Numbered from the stretch's first letter, positions 17,123-26,250 are shown. The stretch is 64,000 nt of DNA from Paenimyroides ummariense (GCF_900115115.1 NZ_FOVI01000014.1:1-64000), one strand, 5' to 3'. Numbers and translations are program-made. Notes: a model not told the origin generated them from the letters alone.

Positions 17123-17965
17123 TTATTTTTTTATAAATTTTAACGACGCCCAGTTATTTCGTTCTAACTGGAAATCTAAAAACATATTGTGTTGATTTGC
17201 AGTTTCTTCAATCGCACCAATATCTTCTGTGTAAAAACCGCTGAATAAAATAATTCCGCCAGTTTTTAATGTTTTGGCGTAAGCTTCCATATCATTCAAC
17301 AAAATATTGCGGTTAATGTTGGCTATAACCAAATCGTATTTGTTTGTTTTATCTGCCAAAAGTTCTGCATCGCCTTCATAAACGTCAATATTTGTAATAT
17401 TATTGCGTTCTGCATTTTCTATGGAATTTAAATAACACCAATTATCAATATCAATAGCATCGGCATGTTTGGCTCCTTTCATCAAAGCTAAAATAGCTAA
17501 AATGGCAGTTCCGCAACCCATATCCAACACTTCCATATCGGTAACATCTATATTTAATAAATGTTTCATCATCATAAAAGTGGTTTCGTGATGCCCAGTT
17601 CCAAAACTCATTTTAGGTTCAATAACGATTTGATAAGGAACATTTTTTGCTTCGTGAAAAGGTGCGCGAACATAACAAAGATCATCAACATTAATAGGTT
17701 CAAAGTTTTTTTCCCATTCTTCGTTCCAATTAACTTGTTCGATTTCTTCGGTTTGGTATGACACTTCAAATTCCGGATTGTTCAAAATATAAAGATCATT
17801 CAACAAATCGGGTGAATTATCATTTACTTGAATATACGCCGATAAGCCTTCTTCGGTTTCCACAAAACTATCAAACGCCAATTCGCCCAGTTCGGCTAAT
17901 AATATATCTGCACCTGGATCTTTGGGTTCTATTTTAAAATGATAAGCTATATAGTTATTTAACAT
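17123..17965 (-). CDS. prmA: Ribosomal protein L11 methyltransferase
   Basis: A 280-residue SAM-dependent methyltransferase that trimethylates ribosomal protein L11. The SAM-binding loop is VLDMGCGTAILAILA near residue 150, preceded by IEPKMSFGTGHHETTFMMM, the substrate-positioning segment of PrmA. The IANINRNILL stretch is the NPPY-like motif IV. The N-terminal substrate-recognition domain (YHFKIEPKDPGADILLAELG) occupies the first 100 residues. It leads an operon with clpS. A TACCTTTG box lies upstream on the minus strand. Confidence 0.94.
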   Translation of the reverse strand: MLNNYIAYHFKIEPKDPGADILLAELGELAFDSFVETEEGLSAYIQVNDNSPDLLNDLYILNNPEFEVSYQTEEIEQVNWNEEWEKNFEPINVDDLCYVRAPFHEAKNVPYQIVIEPKMSFGTGHHETTFMMMKHLLNIDVTDMEVLDMGCGTAILAILALMKGAKHADAIDIDNWCYLNSIENAERNNITNIDVYEGDAELLADKTNKYDLVIANINRNILLNDMEAYAKTLKTGGIILFSGFYTEDIGAIEETANQHNMFLDFQLERNNWASLKFIKK

Positions 17966-17979
17966 GTATTTATTTTTTA

Positions 17980-17987
17980 CAAAGGTA
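17980..17987 (-). promoter_or_regulatory. Promoter -7 box (TACCTTTG on minus) for prmA-clpS
   Basis: Matches TAnnTTTG, 14 bases upstream of the prmA start and just downstream of the preceding gene's terminator. Confidence 0.55.
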
Positions 17988-17992
17988 TAAAT

Positions 17993-18024
17993 AAAAAGTT
18001 CGAAGTGAATAAACGCTTCGAACT
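17993..18024 (-). terminator. Intrinsic terminator after the OprP-like porin
   Basis: GTTCGAAG/CTTCGAAC stem around a ten-base loop, followed by TTTTT on the minus strand. Confidence 0.8.
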
Positions 18025-18037
18025 CTTCTTAAATATT

Positions 18038-19252
18038 TTAAAAATTTATCTGTGCCTGTAAACGCAGGAGATTTCCTTTTTGATGATTGTCTCTTAAAAC
18101 AAAATCTTCGTACTTACGATTAGAAATGGTGTACATGGCAACTATTTCCAAATGTTCGTTCAACTGCCACTCAACACCTAATTCCACTTCATTAACCTTA
18201 TAGCTTCGGGCATCGGTTTCATGTTTTTTTCCACCTTTATAGTATTGATAACGAGCGAAAGGAAAGATGTATTGATCGTTGTGTTGAAATCTGTAAGATA
18301 ATGTTGCATAACCACCTTCAAGGCTTTTTGTTTCGATGGAATTTGTTTCTTTATTGAATTCTGGACCTTTACCTATGTTATACTCTGCTTGAATACCGAA
18401 TGGTTTTGGATAAAGAATGAAAGATGCCGCTGCGCGTTGATCGGTATAATTGGCATCGTGAGTCGTGGTAACGCCATCGTTAACCGATGATTCGGGCATT
18501 ACCCAACGGCCTGAATATGCCTGAATTCCAGGCTCTATAATTTGATCGCCTATTTCAAACGGATACGATGCACGGGCAACAACGTGTAAATTGTTATTTA
18601 AGTCAGGTTTGTTGGCAGTTTGTCCGTTAAAAGCACCAAATGCTAAAACACCATAATCGCCAGATCCTTTAAAGTTGTTTTTTACAACATCTGAATAAAT
18701 TTTTCTAACTCGTTCTGGTGCCCAGTAAAAAAATGCACCCAAATCGCGTTCGTTAGAAAAAGCACTATTTAAACCATCGTTACGGTCTAAAGGCAATCGG
18801 TTTTGACTTGACTGCATATTTTCGAATCCGAAAGGAATTTTACTTTGACCAAGTCTTACACGGAATTCATTTTTTTTATCGAAACCTATATCAAAATACG
18901 CATCACGTAACTGTCCGAAATGTAACCCTGTACTACTCGCAGCACTAGCAAAATCGGGCTGAAGATAAAAATAAACGTTTTTGTAAATTTGTCCGTAGAA
19001 TACCAAACGTACTCGTCTTAAAAAGAAACTGCCTTCATTTCCCCACGATTTATCACATTGCTCACATCCCAAATCAGGGTTCGTTTCTAATAAGCGGTTG
19101 TATCTTACCTGAGCATAACCACGAATTTTAAAAGAATTAAACCATTCTTTTTCTTTCTTCGCAGGTTTTACTATAGAGTCGTTAGGTGTTTCTTGAGCAC
19201 TTAACTGACTGCAGGTTAACATTGCTAGTACAAATACTTTAAAAATCTTCAT
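18038..19252 (-). CDS. Phosphate-selective porin (OprO/OprP-like)
   Basis: A 404-residue outer-membrane beta-barrel. A signal peptide (MKIFKVFVLAMLTCSQLSAQ) is followed by a polar linker and then KIRGYAQVRYNRLL, the opening strand of OprP-type porins. Continuous amphipathic strands follow to a C-terminal Phe (LLRLQAQINF). Conserved stretches include FFLRRVRLVFYGQIYKNVYF and RVRLGQSKIPFGFENMQSS. The Pseudomonas relatives take up phosphate or pyrophosphate. Here the substrate is unproven and no phosphate genes adjoin. It is monocistronic, with a -7 box upstream and a terminator downstream. Confidence 0.88.
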   Translation of the reverse strand: MKIFKVFVLAMLTCSQLSAQETPNDSIVKPAKKEKEWFNSFKIRGYAQVRYNRLLETNPDLGCEQCDKSWGNEGSFFLRRVRLVFYGQIYKNVYFYLQPDFASAASSTGLHFGQLRDAYFDIGFDKKNEFRVRLGQSKIPFGFENMQSSQNRLPLDRNDGLNSAFSNERDLGAFFYWAPERVRKIYSDVVKNNFKGSGDYGVLAFGAFNGQTANKPDLNNNLHVVARASYPFEIGDQIIEPGIQAYSGRWVMPESSVNDGVTTTHDANYTDQRAAASFILYPKPFGIQAEYNIGKGPEFNKETNSIETKSLEGGYATLSYRFQHNDQYIFPFARYQYYKGGKKHETDARSYKVNEVELGVEWQLNEHLEIVAMYTISNRKYEDFVLRDNHQKGNLLRLQAQINF

Positions 19253-19278
19253 TGTTGTTACGTTGTATTTTTCTGCTG

Positions 19279-19286
19279 CAAATCTA
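19279..19286 (-). promoter_or_regulatory. Promoter -7 box (TAGATTTG on minus) for the porin
   Basis: Matches TAnnTTTG, 26 bases upstream of the start at 19252. Confidence 0.55.
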
Positions 19287-19386
19287 TTAACATTAGCGTT
19301 CTATTGTGTTAACTTAATGTTATGAAGAAATGTACTTAACATTAAATTTATGTTTTGGAAATGATAATTTTTAAATTTAGTAACAT

Positions 19387-19419
19387 AAAAAAATCGAACA
19401 TTACGTTCGATTTTTTTTG
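19387..19419 (-). terminator. Intrinsic terminator that overlaps the symporter stop codon
   Basis: TCGAAC/GTTCGA stem flanked by A and T runs. On the minus strand the stem contains the last Arg codon of the symporter, and the TAA stop (19401-19403) falls at its loop. Confidence 0.8.
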
Positions 19420-21086
19420 CTGAATACTATTTGTAAAATAAAACCTATAATTATTACTAAAAATACACCAATTGGATTCAACCACATGTAGCTTATCACA
19501 TCTAAATTATAAATGTAGATAACTAAAAGTTGCGTTAATAGGGCTCCCCAAAAAGTAGCTTTTGCTTTAATGTATTTAAAGAAGAAGGCTATAAGGAAAA
19601 TACCTAAAACAGTTCCATAGAAAATAGATCCGATGATGTTTACCAACTGAATTAAATTCTCGAATAAGGTAATAACACAGGCTGCCAAAATACAGATGAT
19701 TCCCCAGAAAACAACCAAATATTTAGTTACTTTTAAGTAATGTTGTTCTGTTTGATTTGGTTTATAAGTTTTGTAAATATCAATTGCCGAACTCGATGCT
19801 ACTGCATACAACCCTGAAGCGGAACTTGACATGGCTGCCGAAAAAATCATTGCCAATAAAAATCCGATAATTCCGTGTGGCAGATAATTCAATATAAAAT
19901 AGATAAACACATAATCTTTATCGTTTGTTTCGGCTTTACTATCAACTTTTGTAATGATATTTCGGGCTTCTTGACGCAACTGAACTTCGTTTTCGTTTAA
20001 AGTAACCAATTTTTCTTCTAACATTTCGTTTTCAAACCCTTGGTTTAACTGTCCGGTATAAATCTGCGTTACTTCTTTCTTTTCGTTCAATAAATCTTTC
20101 AACTCGATTTCTAAATTTCGATATTCCGCTTGATATTCAGAATTTAAAACTTTTGATGTATTTACTGGATTAAAATGCAACGGCGCCTGATAAAAATGGA
20201 AAAATATAAAAACCATAACACCAACTAACAAAATAAAAAACTGCATAGGAACTTTTAAAATTCCGTTCATTAACAAGCCCATCTGTGTTTCTTTAATGCT
20301 TTTTCCGGAAAGATATCGACCAACCTGCGACTGATCGGTTCCAAAATAAGCCAGCATTAAAAAGAAACCTGCCGTTAAACCGTTCCACAATGTATATGTT
20401 TCAGTAAAATCGGTAGAGAAATTAAGTAATTCTAATTTATTTTCAATCTTTGCAACATTAAATACGTTTACAAAATTTACTTCTTCGGGTAATCGGAACA
20501 AAATAATGAAAAACGTCAAGAACATTCCTGCCATTATTACAAATGCCTGTTGTTTCTGTGTGATGTTCAATGCTTTAGTTCCACCAAAATAAGTGTAAAA
20601 AATAATGACGATACCAATTGATACAATAATAAAAGTTAGATCCCAATTTAAGATCGACGATAAAATAATTGCCGGCGCGTAAATGGTAATTCCCGTACCA
20701 ATACTTCGTTGAATAAGGAAAATAACCGAAGCCAATGTTCGAGTTTTTAAATCGAAACGTTCTTCCAAAAATTCGTACGCCGTATAAACTTTCAAACGGT
20801 GGAAAACCGGAATAAAAACCATACAGATTACGACCATTGCCAACGGCAATCCGAAATAAAACTGCACAAAGCCCATTCCGTCGTGATACGCCTGACCTGG
20901 TGTTGATAAAAACGTAATTGCACTTGCCTGTGTTGCCATGACCGACAAACCTACCGTAAACCAGTTGGTGCTTTGGTTTGCCAAAATATATTCCTGTATG
21001 TTTTTGCTGCCGCGAGTTTTGTAAGTTCCGTATAAAACAATAAACAATAGGGTGCTTAAAAGTATAATCCAGTCTAATAATTCCAT
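19401..21086 (-). CDS. Sodium:solute symporter (SSS family)
   Basis: A 561-residue multi-span transporter of the SSS/LeuT-fold superfamily. It begins at the first helix (LLDWIILLSTLLFIVLYG), has the discontinuous helix region NWFTVGLSVMATQASAITFL, and continues through YFGTDQSQVGRYLSGKS to the conserved SAAMSSSASGLYAVASSSAI sodium-site segment. Between about residues 310 and 390 there is an inserted charged stretch rich in Glu, Lys and Leu that looks like a coiled coil. The substrate is unknown. It is the last gene of an operon that also encodes a PIG-L deacetylase, suggesting uptake or recycling of an amino sugar or acetylated compound. Confidence 0.9.
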   Translation of the reverse strand: MELLDWIILLSTLLFIVLYGTYKTRGSKNIQEYILANQSTNWFTVGLSVMATQASAITFLSTPGQAYHDGMGFVQFYFGLPLAMVVICMVFIPVFHRLKVYTAYEFLEERFDLKTRTLASVIFLIQRSIGTGITIYAPAIILSSILNWDLTFIIVSIGIVIIFYTYFGGTKALNITQKQQAFVIMAGMFLTFFIILFRLPEEVNFVNVFNVAKIENKLELLNFSTDFTETYTLWNGLTAGFFLMLAYFGTDQSQVGRYLSGKSIKETQMGLLMNGILKVPMQFFILLVGVMVFIFFHFYQAPLHFNPVNTSKVLNSEYQAEYRNLEIELKDLLNEKKEVTQIYTGQLNQGFENEMLEEKLVTLNENEVQLRQEARNIITKVDSKAETNDKDYVFIYFILNYLPHGIIGFLLAMIFSAAMSSSASGLYAVASSSAIDIYKTYKPNQTEQHYLKVTKYLVVFWGIICILAACVITLFENLIQLVNIIGSIFYGTVLGIFLIAFFFKYIKAKATFWGALLTQLLVIYIYNLDVISYMWLNPIGVFLVIIIGFILQIVFSKKNRT

Positions 21087-21087
21087 A

Positions 21088-21195
21088 CTAATTGCTAAAA
21101 TGCATTATAAAATAAAAAAGAATAATGTAAAAAACATTAATTAAAAGCACAATACTGTAGCTTCTTCGCCATTTAATCCATTTAAAATCACTCAT
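21088..21195 (-). CDS. Predicted 35-residue membrane peptide between PIG-L and symporter genes
   Basis: A 36-codon frame whose ATG (21195) overlaps the last codons of the PIG-L gene (ATGAGTGA arrangement) and whose stop lies one base before the symporter start. The product begins MSDFKWIKWRRSY, strongly basic, followed by one hydrophobic span (IVLLINVFYIILFYFIM) and a short tail. The overlap at both ends is characteristic of translational coupling in a real operon, and the frame fills the whole gap between the two genes. I do not recognise the family; a small subunit of the symporter is one possibility. Confidence 0.7.
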   Translation of the reverse strand: MSDFKWIKWRRSYSIVLLINVFYIILFYFIMHFSN

Positions 21196-23683
21196 TTTTT
21201 AATTCAATTAGGTTAATAAATAGTTCTAAAGCACCGGTATTTCCTGCAGGTAATTGTCTAAAAAAGCTTAAACCCGTATAAATGTAATGTCCTTTTCCGT
21301 GTTTTGCAATAAGTAATGCGCCGTTTGTATCTTTTTCGTCGAAATCGTGCGATGTAAAAACTGGCTGAAATTCACCTGCAAATTCATCGGCATAATACAA
21401 ACCTTGTTCCTGAACCCAGTTTTTAAAGTTCTCTTGTGTAATTTTAAAAGGTTTATTTAAAACCGTTTCGTTTGGGTTGATAAATTGAACAACGGCGTTT
21501 TCATCGGTAATTCGAGTTCTGCCAATCGATAATTTATACGGTGCAATTTCTTCGGTTTGTAAATTGCCGTTGGTTTGATATTGCGTTATTACCGTTCCGC
21601 CATTTTTTACGTAATCGAACAATAATCTGTTTTTAGTTTTTAACGAACTTTCGGTGTTAAAAGCACGTATTCCTACAATAATAGTTTCGTATTTTGATAA
21701 ATCTTCGGATTTTATGGTTTCTAAATTAATGAAATCGACGTTGTAACCAACATCTTTTAAAACCTGCGGAATTTCATCGCCCGCACCAACAATATATCCG
21801 ATTTTTGATTTTTTTAAAACACTTTTATTGAAAGATACCACTTTTGCTTCCGAATCTTTTAAATAATAGTTTAAAGGAATATGGTTATAATCGACCCATT
21901 TTGTTTCTCCTGATGTTCCAACTATAGATAAACCATTATTGTGACCCACAAAATATTTACCTTCAGTAAAATCTTTATTAATTATTATTTCTTTGTTTTT
22001 TTCGTTTGGCTTTAAATTAAATGTAGTTTCGTCTGAAAAAAGAACAAGACTTACAAGATTTGGAACTTTCTCACGTATTTTTTTACTTATTTCTGTATCC
22101 TCATTTTTATTAATAATAATCTTTCCATCAATTTCAACATCGGAATAATTACTTAAAACAACTGAAACGTTTTGATTTTTATTTGAATTTGATATGTAAA
22201 CCGGTTGTTTAAATTGAACAGAAACTGCTGGAACAACATGAAAGGGTTTGTAAATTTCACCTTTTACTACATCTTTGTAATGATATTGAATAGGTAAGGT
22301 GTACGATAGATAAACACCGTTAACTTCTAAACCGATTTCATTTTTTATGGATGAATTAAATTGATTTTTAAAGTCATTGAAATTGTCGATAAATTTAAAA
22401 TTCGTGTAATCTTGATTGGTGAATTTTGTTTGAAAATAATCGTAGTAAACTTCCTGATCTGCTAAAGATTTACCTACAGATTTTTTTTTGTTATTGATTG
22501 TAACATCTTTTATAACGATGTTCTGGTTTGATCTGTTGGCAACTTCAACCTTAACATCAACGTTTTCGTTTGGCGTAGTGTAAGGCTCGTTTGTTGTGAT
22601 ATCTAAAAACAATCCGGCACAGTTTTTAATCAGTTCTCTAACTTCGTTTTGTTTGCGGGTTTTCCAGATGGTTTCTGGTAATTTATCAATTTCAGAATAA
22701 ATTTTTGTCAGTAGATTGATCGATTTCGATGGATCTTTAAAATCATACTCCTTAATTAATTGCGTAACCAAAGGTTGAATTTTGTTTCCGCCTTTAATAC
22801 GATTCCAACTTGTGTCAATTCCTTCAAACAAATTGCTCGATTTCAACGCATCGCCATCAACCAATTCTACATAATCAATTTCTTCGCCACGAGATGACAT
22901 ATCACCGAAACCTTGTGATTGATGTTGACTGCGACTTAACGATGCAATTTCCTGATTATTCTTCCCCAACTGATTGTAAAAAACACCAATATTCAGTGGA
23001 ATGTATTTTGATTTATCGGCTTTATCAAATGCTTGTTTGCTGCCAAAAAAGAACCATGAAACATTAAAGAATAATCGTTTTGGTTGCCAGATTTCTGCGT
23101 TTTCTTGCGATAAACCTTTATAGTTTTTATCGTTCGCTAAATTAAATGCCAGTTTAGATAATTGCGCCGATGCAGTGTGATGTCCGTGAGTGGTTCCTTC
23201 GGTTCTGTGATCAAAACGATTTACAATAACATCGGGTTGTTCCTTTCGAATCATGTAAACCATCTGTTTCAACAACAAATCTTTATCCCATTTTGAAAAA
23301 GCTTCTTTCGGATGTTTCGAAAAACCAAAATCATCGGCAGTGGAAAAAAATTGTTTTCCGCCATCAATATTTCTGGCATTCCATAATTCATTTGTTCTAA
23401 TAACACCTAAATCGGTTCCTAATTCGTTACTAATTAAATTTTGTCCACCATTGCCCCGTGTTAAAGATAAATAGTTTGTATATGCTTTATCGTGATGCGT
23501 TAAATAGGTAATTAGTCGAGTGTTTTCGTCATCGGGATGTGCGGCAATGTACATGGCACTTGCCAAAACGTTTAGTTTTTCTATCTTAAAATAAATTTCA
23601 GACGGAGTAGGAGTTTGTGGTTTTTGTGCAAAAACGTTTTGTATAAACAATGCACAAAAGATATATATAATGTTGTTTTTCAT
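21188..23683 (-). CDS. PIG-L family deacetylase, large secreted form
   Basis: An 831-residue protein with a signal peptide (NIIYIFCALFIQNVFAQ). The PIG-L/LmbE zinc site is AAHPDDENTRLITYL (His49, Asp51, Asp52), with the matching HGHHTAS motif near residue 168. The deacetylase domain covers about 40-300. The middle part has beta-sandwich-like repeats with many Asn. The C-terminal region after residue 610 (SKIGYIVGAGDEIPQVLKDV, then GIRAFNTE and KNGGTVITQYQ) resembles a glutamine-amidotransferase-like domain. It probably deacetylates an N-acetylated sugar conjugate in the periplasm. It is coupled to the small peptide and the symporter. Confidence 0.88.
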   Translation of the reverse strand: MKNNIIYIFCALFIQNVFAQKPQTPTPSEIYFKIEKLNVLASAMYIAAHPDDENTRLITYLTHHDKAYTNYLSLTRGNGGQNLISNELGTDLGVIRTNELWNARNIDGGKQFFSTADDFGFSKHPKEAFSKWDKDLLLKQMVYMIRKEQPDVIVNRFDHRTEGTTHGHHTASAQLSKLAFNLANDKNYKGLSQENAEIWQPKRLFFNVSWFFFGSKQAFDKADKSKYIPLNIGVFYNQLGKNNQEIASLSRSQHQSQGFGDMSSRGEEIDYVELVDGDALKSSNLFEGIDTSWNRIKGGNKIQPLVTQLIKEYDFKDPSKSINLLTKIYSEIDKLPETIWKTRKQNEVRELIKNCAGLFLDITTNEPYTTPNENVDVKVEVANRSNQNIVIKDVTINNKKKSVGKSLADQEVYYDYFQTKFTNQDYTNFKFIDNFNDFKNQFNSSIKNEIGLEVNGVYLSYTLPIQYHYKDVVKGEIYKPFHVVPAVSVQFKQPVYISNSNKNQNVSVVLSNYSDVEIDGKIIINKNEDTEISKKIREKVPNLVSLVLFSDETTFNLKPNEKNKEIIINKDFTEGKYFVGHNNGLSIVGTSGETKWVDYNHIPLNYYLKDSEAKVVSFNKSVLKKSKIGYIVGAGDEIPQVLKDVGYNVDFINLETIKSEDLSKYETIIVGIRAFNTESSLKTKNRLLFDYVKNGGTVITQYQTNGNLQTEEIAPYKLSIGRTRITDENAVVQFINPNETVLNKPFKITQENFKNWVQEQGLYYADEFAGEFQPVFTSHDFDEKDTNGALLIAKHGKGHYIYTGLSFFRQLPAGNTGALELFINLIELKNE

Positions 23684-23720
23684 TTTTTAGATTTCATTTT
23701 AGTCGTTATGACTTTAAATT

Positions 23721-24227
23721 TTATAGAACAACTACGGCTTTTTGTAAAAATAGATTGTTTGGATATGATATATGTTCGCCTTCGGCGGTAATTAAAATGG
23801 TATGAAATGCTTTAATATCGTCTATCTCAGCTTCAATAGGAAAATCTTTATCTTGGATTCTTATGCGATCTCCGATTTTATAAGGAAATGCAAAAAACAT
23901 AATAACACCTGCGGTAAAGTTGCTTAAAACCGACCATTGTGCAAAAAATGCGACACCAATAAAGGTTATTGCAGCACCCACAAAGCCAAAAAGTTGGGTT
24001 GTATCAACTCCCCATAGTAAGATGATAAAAATAACGAACAAAATATTAAGTAATGAATTAAAATACTTAATGATCAGTTTGCTGCGGTTGTCTGATTTTG
24101 AAGAATATTCAGAAAATTTTAAAACTACTTTTCGAATAATCAGTCTTAAAATATAAATAACGACGATTAAAATTAACGTAGCTATTATTTTTCCGTAATA
24201 ATCGTGTAAATGAAAATCTTTAAACAT
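23721..24227 (-). CDS. Small mechanosensitive channel (MscS-like)
   Basis: A 168-residue MscS-type channel protein, shorter than E. coli MscS. It has an N-terminal span (GKIIATLILIVVIYILRLII), a second and the pore helix (VDTTQLFGFVGAAITFIGVA), then the conserved QWSVLSNFTAGVIMFFAFP and the start of the beta domain (YKIGDRIRIQDKDFPIEAEI, ending with YPNNLFLQKAV). The C-terminal alpha/beta domain is missing, as in other compact members. The start at 24227 overlaps the Maf stop (TAATG); an alternative ATG lies at 24233. It is translationally coupled to maf. Confidence 0.88.
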   Translation of the reverse strand: MFKDFHLHDYYGKIIATLILIVVIYILRLIIRKVVLKFSEYSSKSDNRSKLIIKYFNSLLNILFVIFIILLWGVDTTQLFGFVGAAITFIGVAFFAQWSVLSNFTAGVIMFFAFPYKIGDRIRIQDKDFPIEAEIDDIKAFHTILITAEGEHISYPNNLFLQKAVVVL

Positions 24228-24808
24228 TACCATTTCATTAATTCGTTATAAAGTTTTTCCATTGGCATTCCAACTACATTTGTGTAAGATCCGTTGATTT
24301 TTTCTATTCCTATCAAACCAATCCATTCTTGAATACCGTACGATCCTGCCTTATCAAAAGGCTTAAATGTATCAACGTAATAGTCAATATCTAAAGAATT
24401 TAAGGTGTTGAATGTTACTTCGGTTACATCGTAAAACAAATGTTCTTTTTGGTTCGATTTGATACAAACGGCACTAATAACTTCATGCGTTTTGCCCGAT
24501 AATTGTTGTAACATTTGCTTAGCATCATCACTGTTTTCGGGTTTTCCTAAAGCTATATCATCAATCCAAACAATTGTATCGCAGGTAATAACAAGCTCGT
24601 TTGCATCTAAATTATTAAATACCGAAGCCTTTTGCTGTGCTATATATAAAGCAATATCCTTGCCCTTTAAGTGGGAAGGATATTCTTCGTTTACGTTAGC
24701 TGGTTTAATAGTGAAATTTAAACCTAAATCTGTTAAAAATTGTTTTCTTCTGGGAGAATTTGATGCTAATATTATTTGATAATCGTTATATTTTTCTTGT
24801 AAGATCAT
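24227..24808 (-). CDS. maf: Maf-like nucleotide pyrophosphatase (dTTP/UTP type)
   Basis: A 193-residue nucleoside triphosphate pyrophosphatase. The phosphate-binding loop is LASNSPRRKQFLTDLG near residue 13, with the catalytic LVITCDTIVWID segment and GKPENSDDAKQML, GKTHEVISAV and YGIQEWIGLIGIEKINGSY following in order. The GIQEWI variant points to the YhdE/dTTPase-UTPase subgroup. It hydrolyses dTTP, UTP or modified nucleotides in the cytoplasm and is implicated in septum control in Bacillus. It starts 2 bases after the UbiA-like gene, within the DUF2520-symporter operon. Confidence 0.93.
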   Translation of the reverse strand: MILQEKYNDYQIILASNSPRRKQFLTDLGLNFTIKPANVNEEYPSHLKGKDIALYIAQQKASVFNNLDANELVITCDTIVWIDDIALGKPENSDDAKQMLQQLSGKTHEVISAVCIKSNQKEHLFYDVTEVTFNTLNSLDIDYYVDTFKPFDKAGSYGIQEWIGLIGIEKINGSYTNVVGMPMEKLYNELMKW

Positions 24809-24809
24809 T

Positions 24810-25703
24810 TCATTTTAAATTGAAGTATAAAACTACAATGGAAAATATAGTTAACCAAACGATTATGTTTAAAATATTGTTTATGCGGTCAAAATCTTCG
24901 GTAGTTTTGGCATTCCATAGTTTTGACAGATAAAATAAATAAGGAAGTACCACTAATGCACCAATGTATCCTATTAAAATGGTCAGGTTTAAATGTATCA
25001 CACAAAACAAAATGATCAAAACCAAAGGAATCAGCGATAAAACGGTTGTTCGTTTTGCACCAATTTCTCTTCCGTGAATGGTTGCCAGTGACTTGCGTTT
25101 GTGCTTAATATCTAATTCCATAAATTTTAGGTCGATCAAAATCGTTTTAATAAAATATAAGAACCATAACAAAACACATATTTGTAATGAAATATTAAGC
25201 AATTGCTGTTTTTCCGGATTTTGCTCAGCATTCATTTGTAGCGACGGCATTAAATCCATCAAAACCAAAATAAAAAACGAGAACGAAATAATCAGTGAAT
25301 ACACAATATTATCGAACACCAAAATTTTGCGCCATTGGGTAATGTATAAGTAAAGTATTGCAGCCAAACCCAGGAAAAATCCAAAGTAATAAGTACGATC
25401 AATATCGCTGGCAACAAAAAACGAAATTCCAATACCAACGGCATTAACTCCTAAATATTTGTAATAAGCTTTTTCAACGCTTTTTTCGATATTTTTATCG
25501 GGAAATTCTTCCTGCAGCACAATTTTGTACAGCAAAACACCGCCGTACAATATAAAGCCAATAGCAATTACAAACGAAAAATAATGAAGCTTAGAAAGCC
25601 CTAAATCTTGAACCAAAGGTTCAAATAAAACAAACCTAAAAAGTAAAACAGCTGCAATAACCTGCAACATCATTTGTGCTTGATCTTTCTTTAGAACATT
25701 CAT
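24810..25703 (-). CDS. UbiA-like membrane protein with degenerate prenyltransferase motifs
   Basis: A 297-residue integral membrane protein with about eight or nine helices in the UbiA prenyltransferase layout. Flavobacteriaceae usually place a gene annotated as geranylgeranylglycerol-phosphate geranylgeranyltransferase between maf and the KdsC-like gene, the same position as here. The first Asp-rich motif (NDxxDxxxD) is replaced by EFPDKNIEKSVEKAYYKYLG, and the second is DLKFMELDIKHKRKSLATIH. Since key Asp residues of the first motif are reduced, it may be catalytically altered or a non-enzymatic relative. Assignment rests on synteny and topology. Confidence 0.6.
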   Translation of the reverse strand: MNVLKKDQAQMMLQVIAAVLLFRFVLFEPLVQDLGLSKLHYFSFVIAIGFILYGGVLLYKIVLQEEFPDKNIEKSVEKAYYKYLGVNAVGIGISFFVASDIDRTYYFGFFLGLAAILYLYITQWRKILVFDNIVYSLIISFSFFILVLMDLMPSLQMNAEQNPEKQQLLNISLQICVLLWFLYFIKTILIDLKFMELDIKHKRKSLATIHGREIGAKRTTVLSLIPLVLIILFCVIHLNLTILIGYIGALVVLPYLFYLSKLWNAKTTEDFDRINNILNIIVWLTIFSIVVLYFNLK

Positions 25704-25722
25704 AAGCTTATATATTTAACTG

Positions 25723-26250
25723 TTAATCAAACTTTGCTTCGAAGTGCTCAAGCCAATTTCCTTGAACCTTCATAACTTGCTCAATTACATCGCGCACGGC
25801 ACCTTCGCCACCTTTTATATTCGAAATGTATTTGCTAAGTCTTTTAATCTCGGGTGCAGCGTCTTGCGGACAAGCGGGTAAACCTACCTTTTGCATTACC
25901 CAATAATCGGGCAAATCGTCGCCCATGTATAAAACATTTTCGGGTTTAATGTTGTTCACATCAATGTATTCCTGATAAACTTCAATCTTATCAATAACCC
26001 CTAAATGTATGTCGTAAATGCCTAAATTTCTTAATCGTATTCTAACGCCTTCGCTTGATCCGCCCGAAATAACACAAACATTGTATCCTTTTTCAATTGC
26101 TGCTTTCATTGCGTAACCGTCGCGAATGTTCATGGTTCTTAATAATTCTCCTGCTTGTGTAACTTGTATTGTTCCGTTTGTTAATACGCCGTCAACATCA
26201 AAAATAAACGTGTTAATGTTGTTCAGGTATTCTTTGTAACTTTTAGACAT
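25723..26250 (-). CDS. KdsC-like HAD phosphatase (Kdo 8-phosphate phosphatase)
   Basis: A 175-residue HAD-superfamily phosphatase of the KdsC type. HAD motif I is FIFDVDGVLTNGTI (two catalytic Asp), motif II is CVISGGSSEGV, motif III Lys is in DIHLGVIDKIE, and motif IV is YMGDDLPDYWVM. The short C0 cap and total length match KdsC, which removes phosphate from Kdo 8-phosphate for the lipopolysaccharide core. Some relatives act on N-acylneuraminate 9-phosphate or phytase substrates. It overlaps the DUF2520 gene by 8 bases. Confidence 0.88.
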   Translation of the reverse strand: MSKSYKEYLNNINTFIFDVDGVLTNGTIQVTQAGELLRTMNIRDGYAMKAAIEKGYNVCVISGGSSEGVRIRLRNLGIYDIHLGVIDKIEVYQEYIDVNNIKPENVLYMGDDLPDYWVMQKVGLPACPQDAAPEIKRLSKYISNIKGGEGAVRDVIEQVMKVQGNWLEHFEAKFD

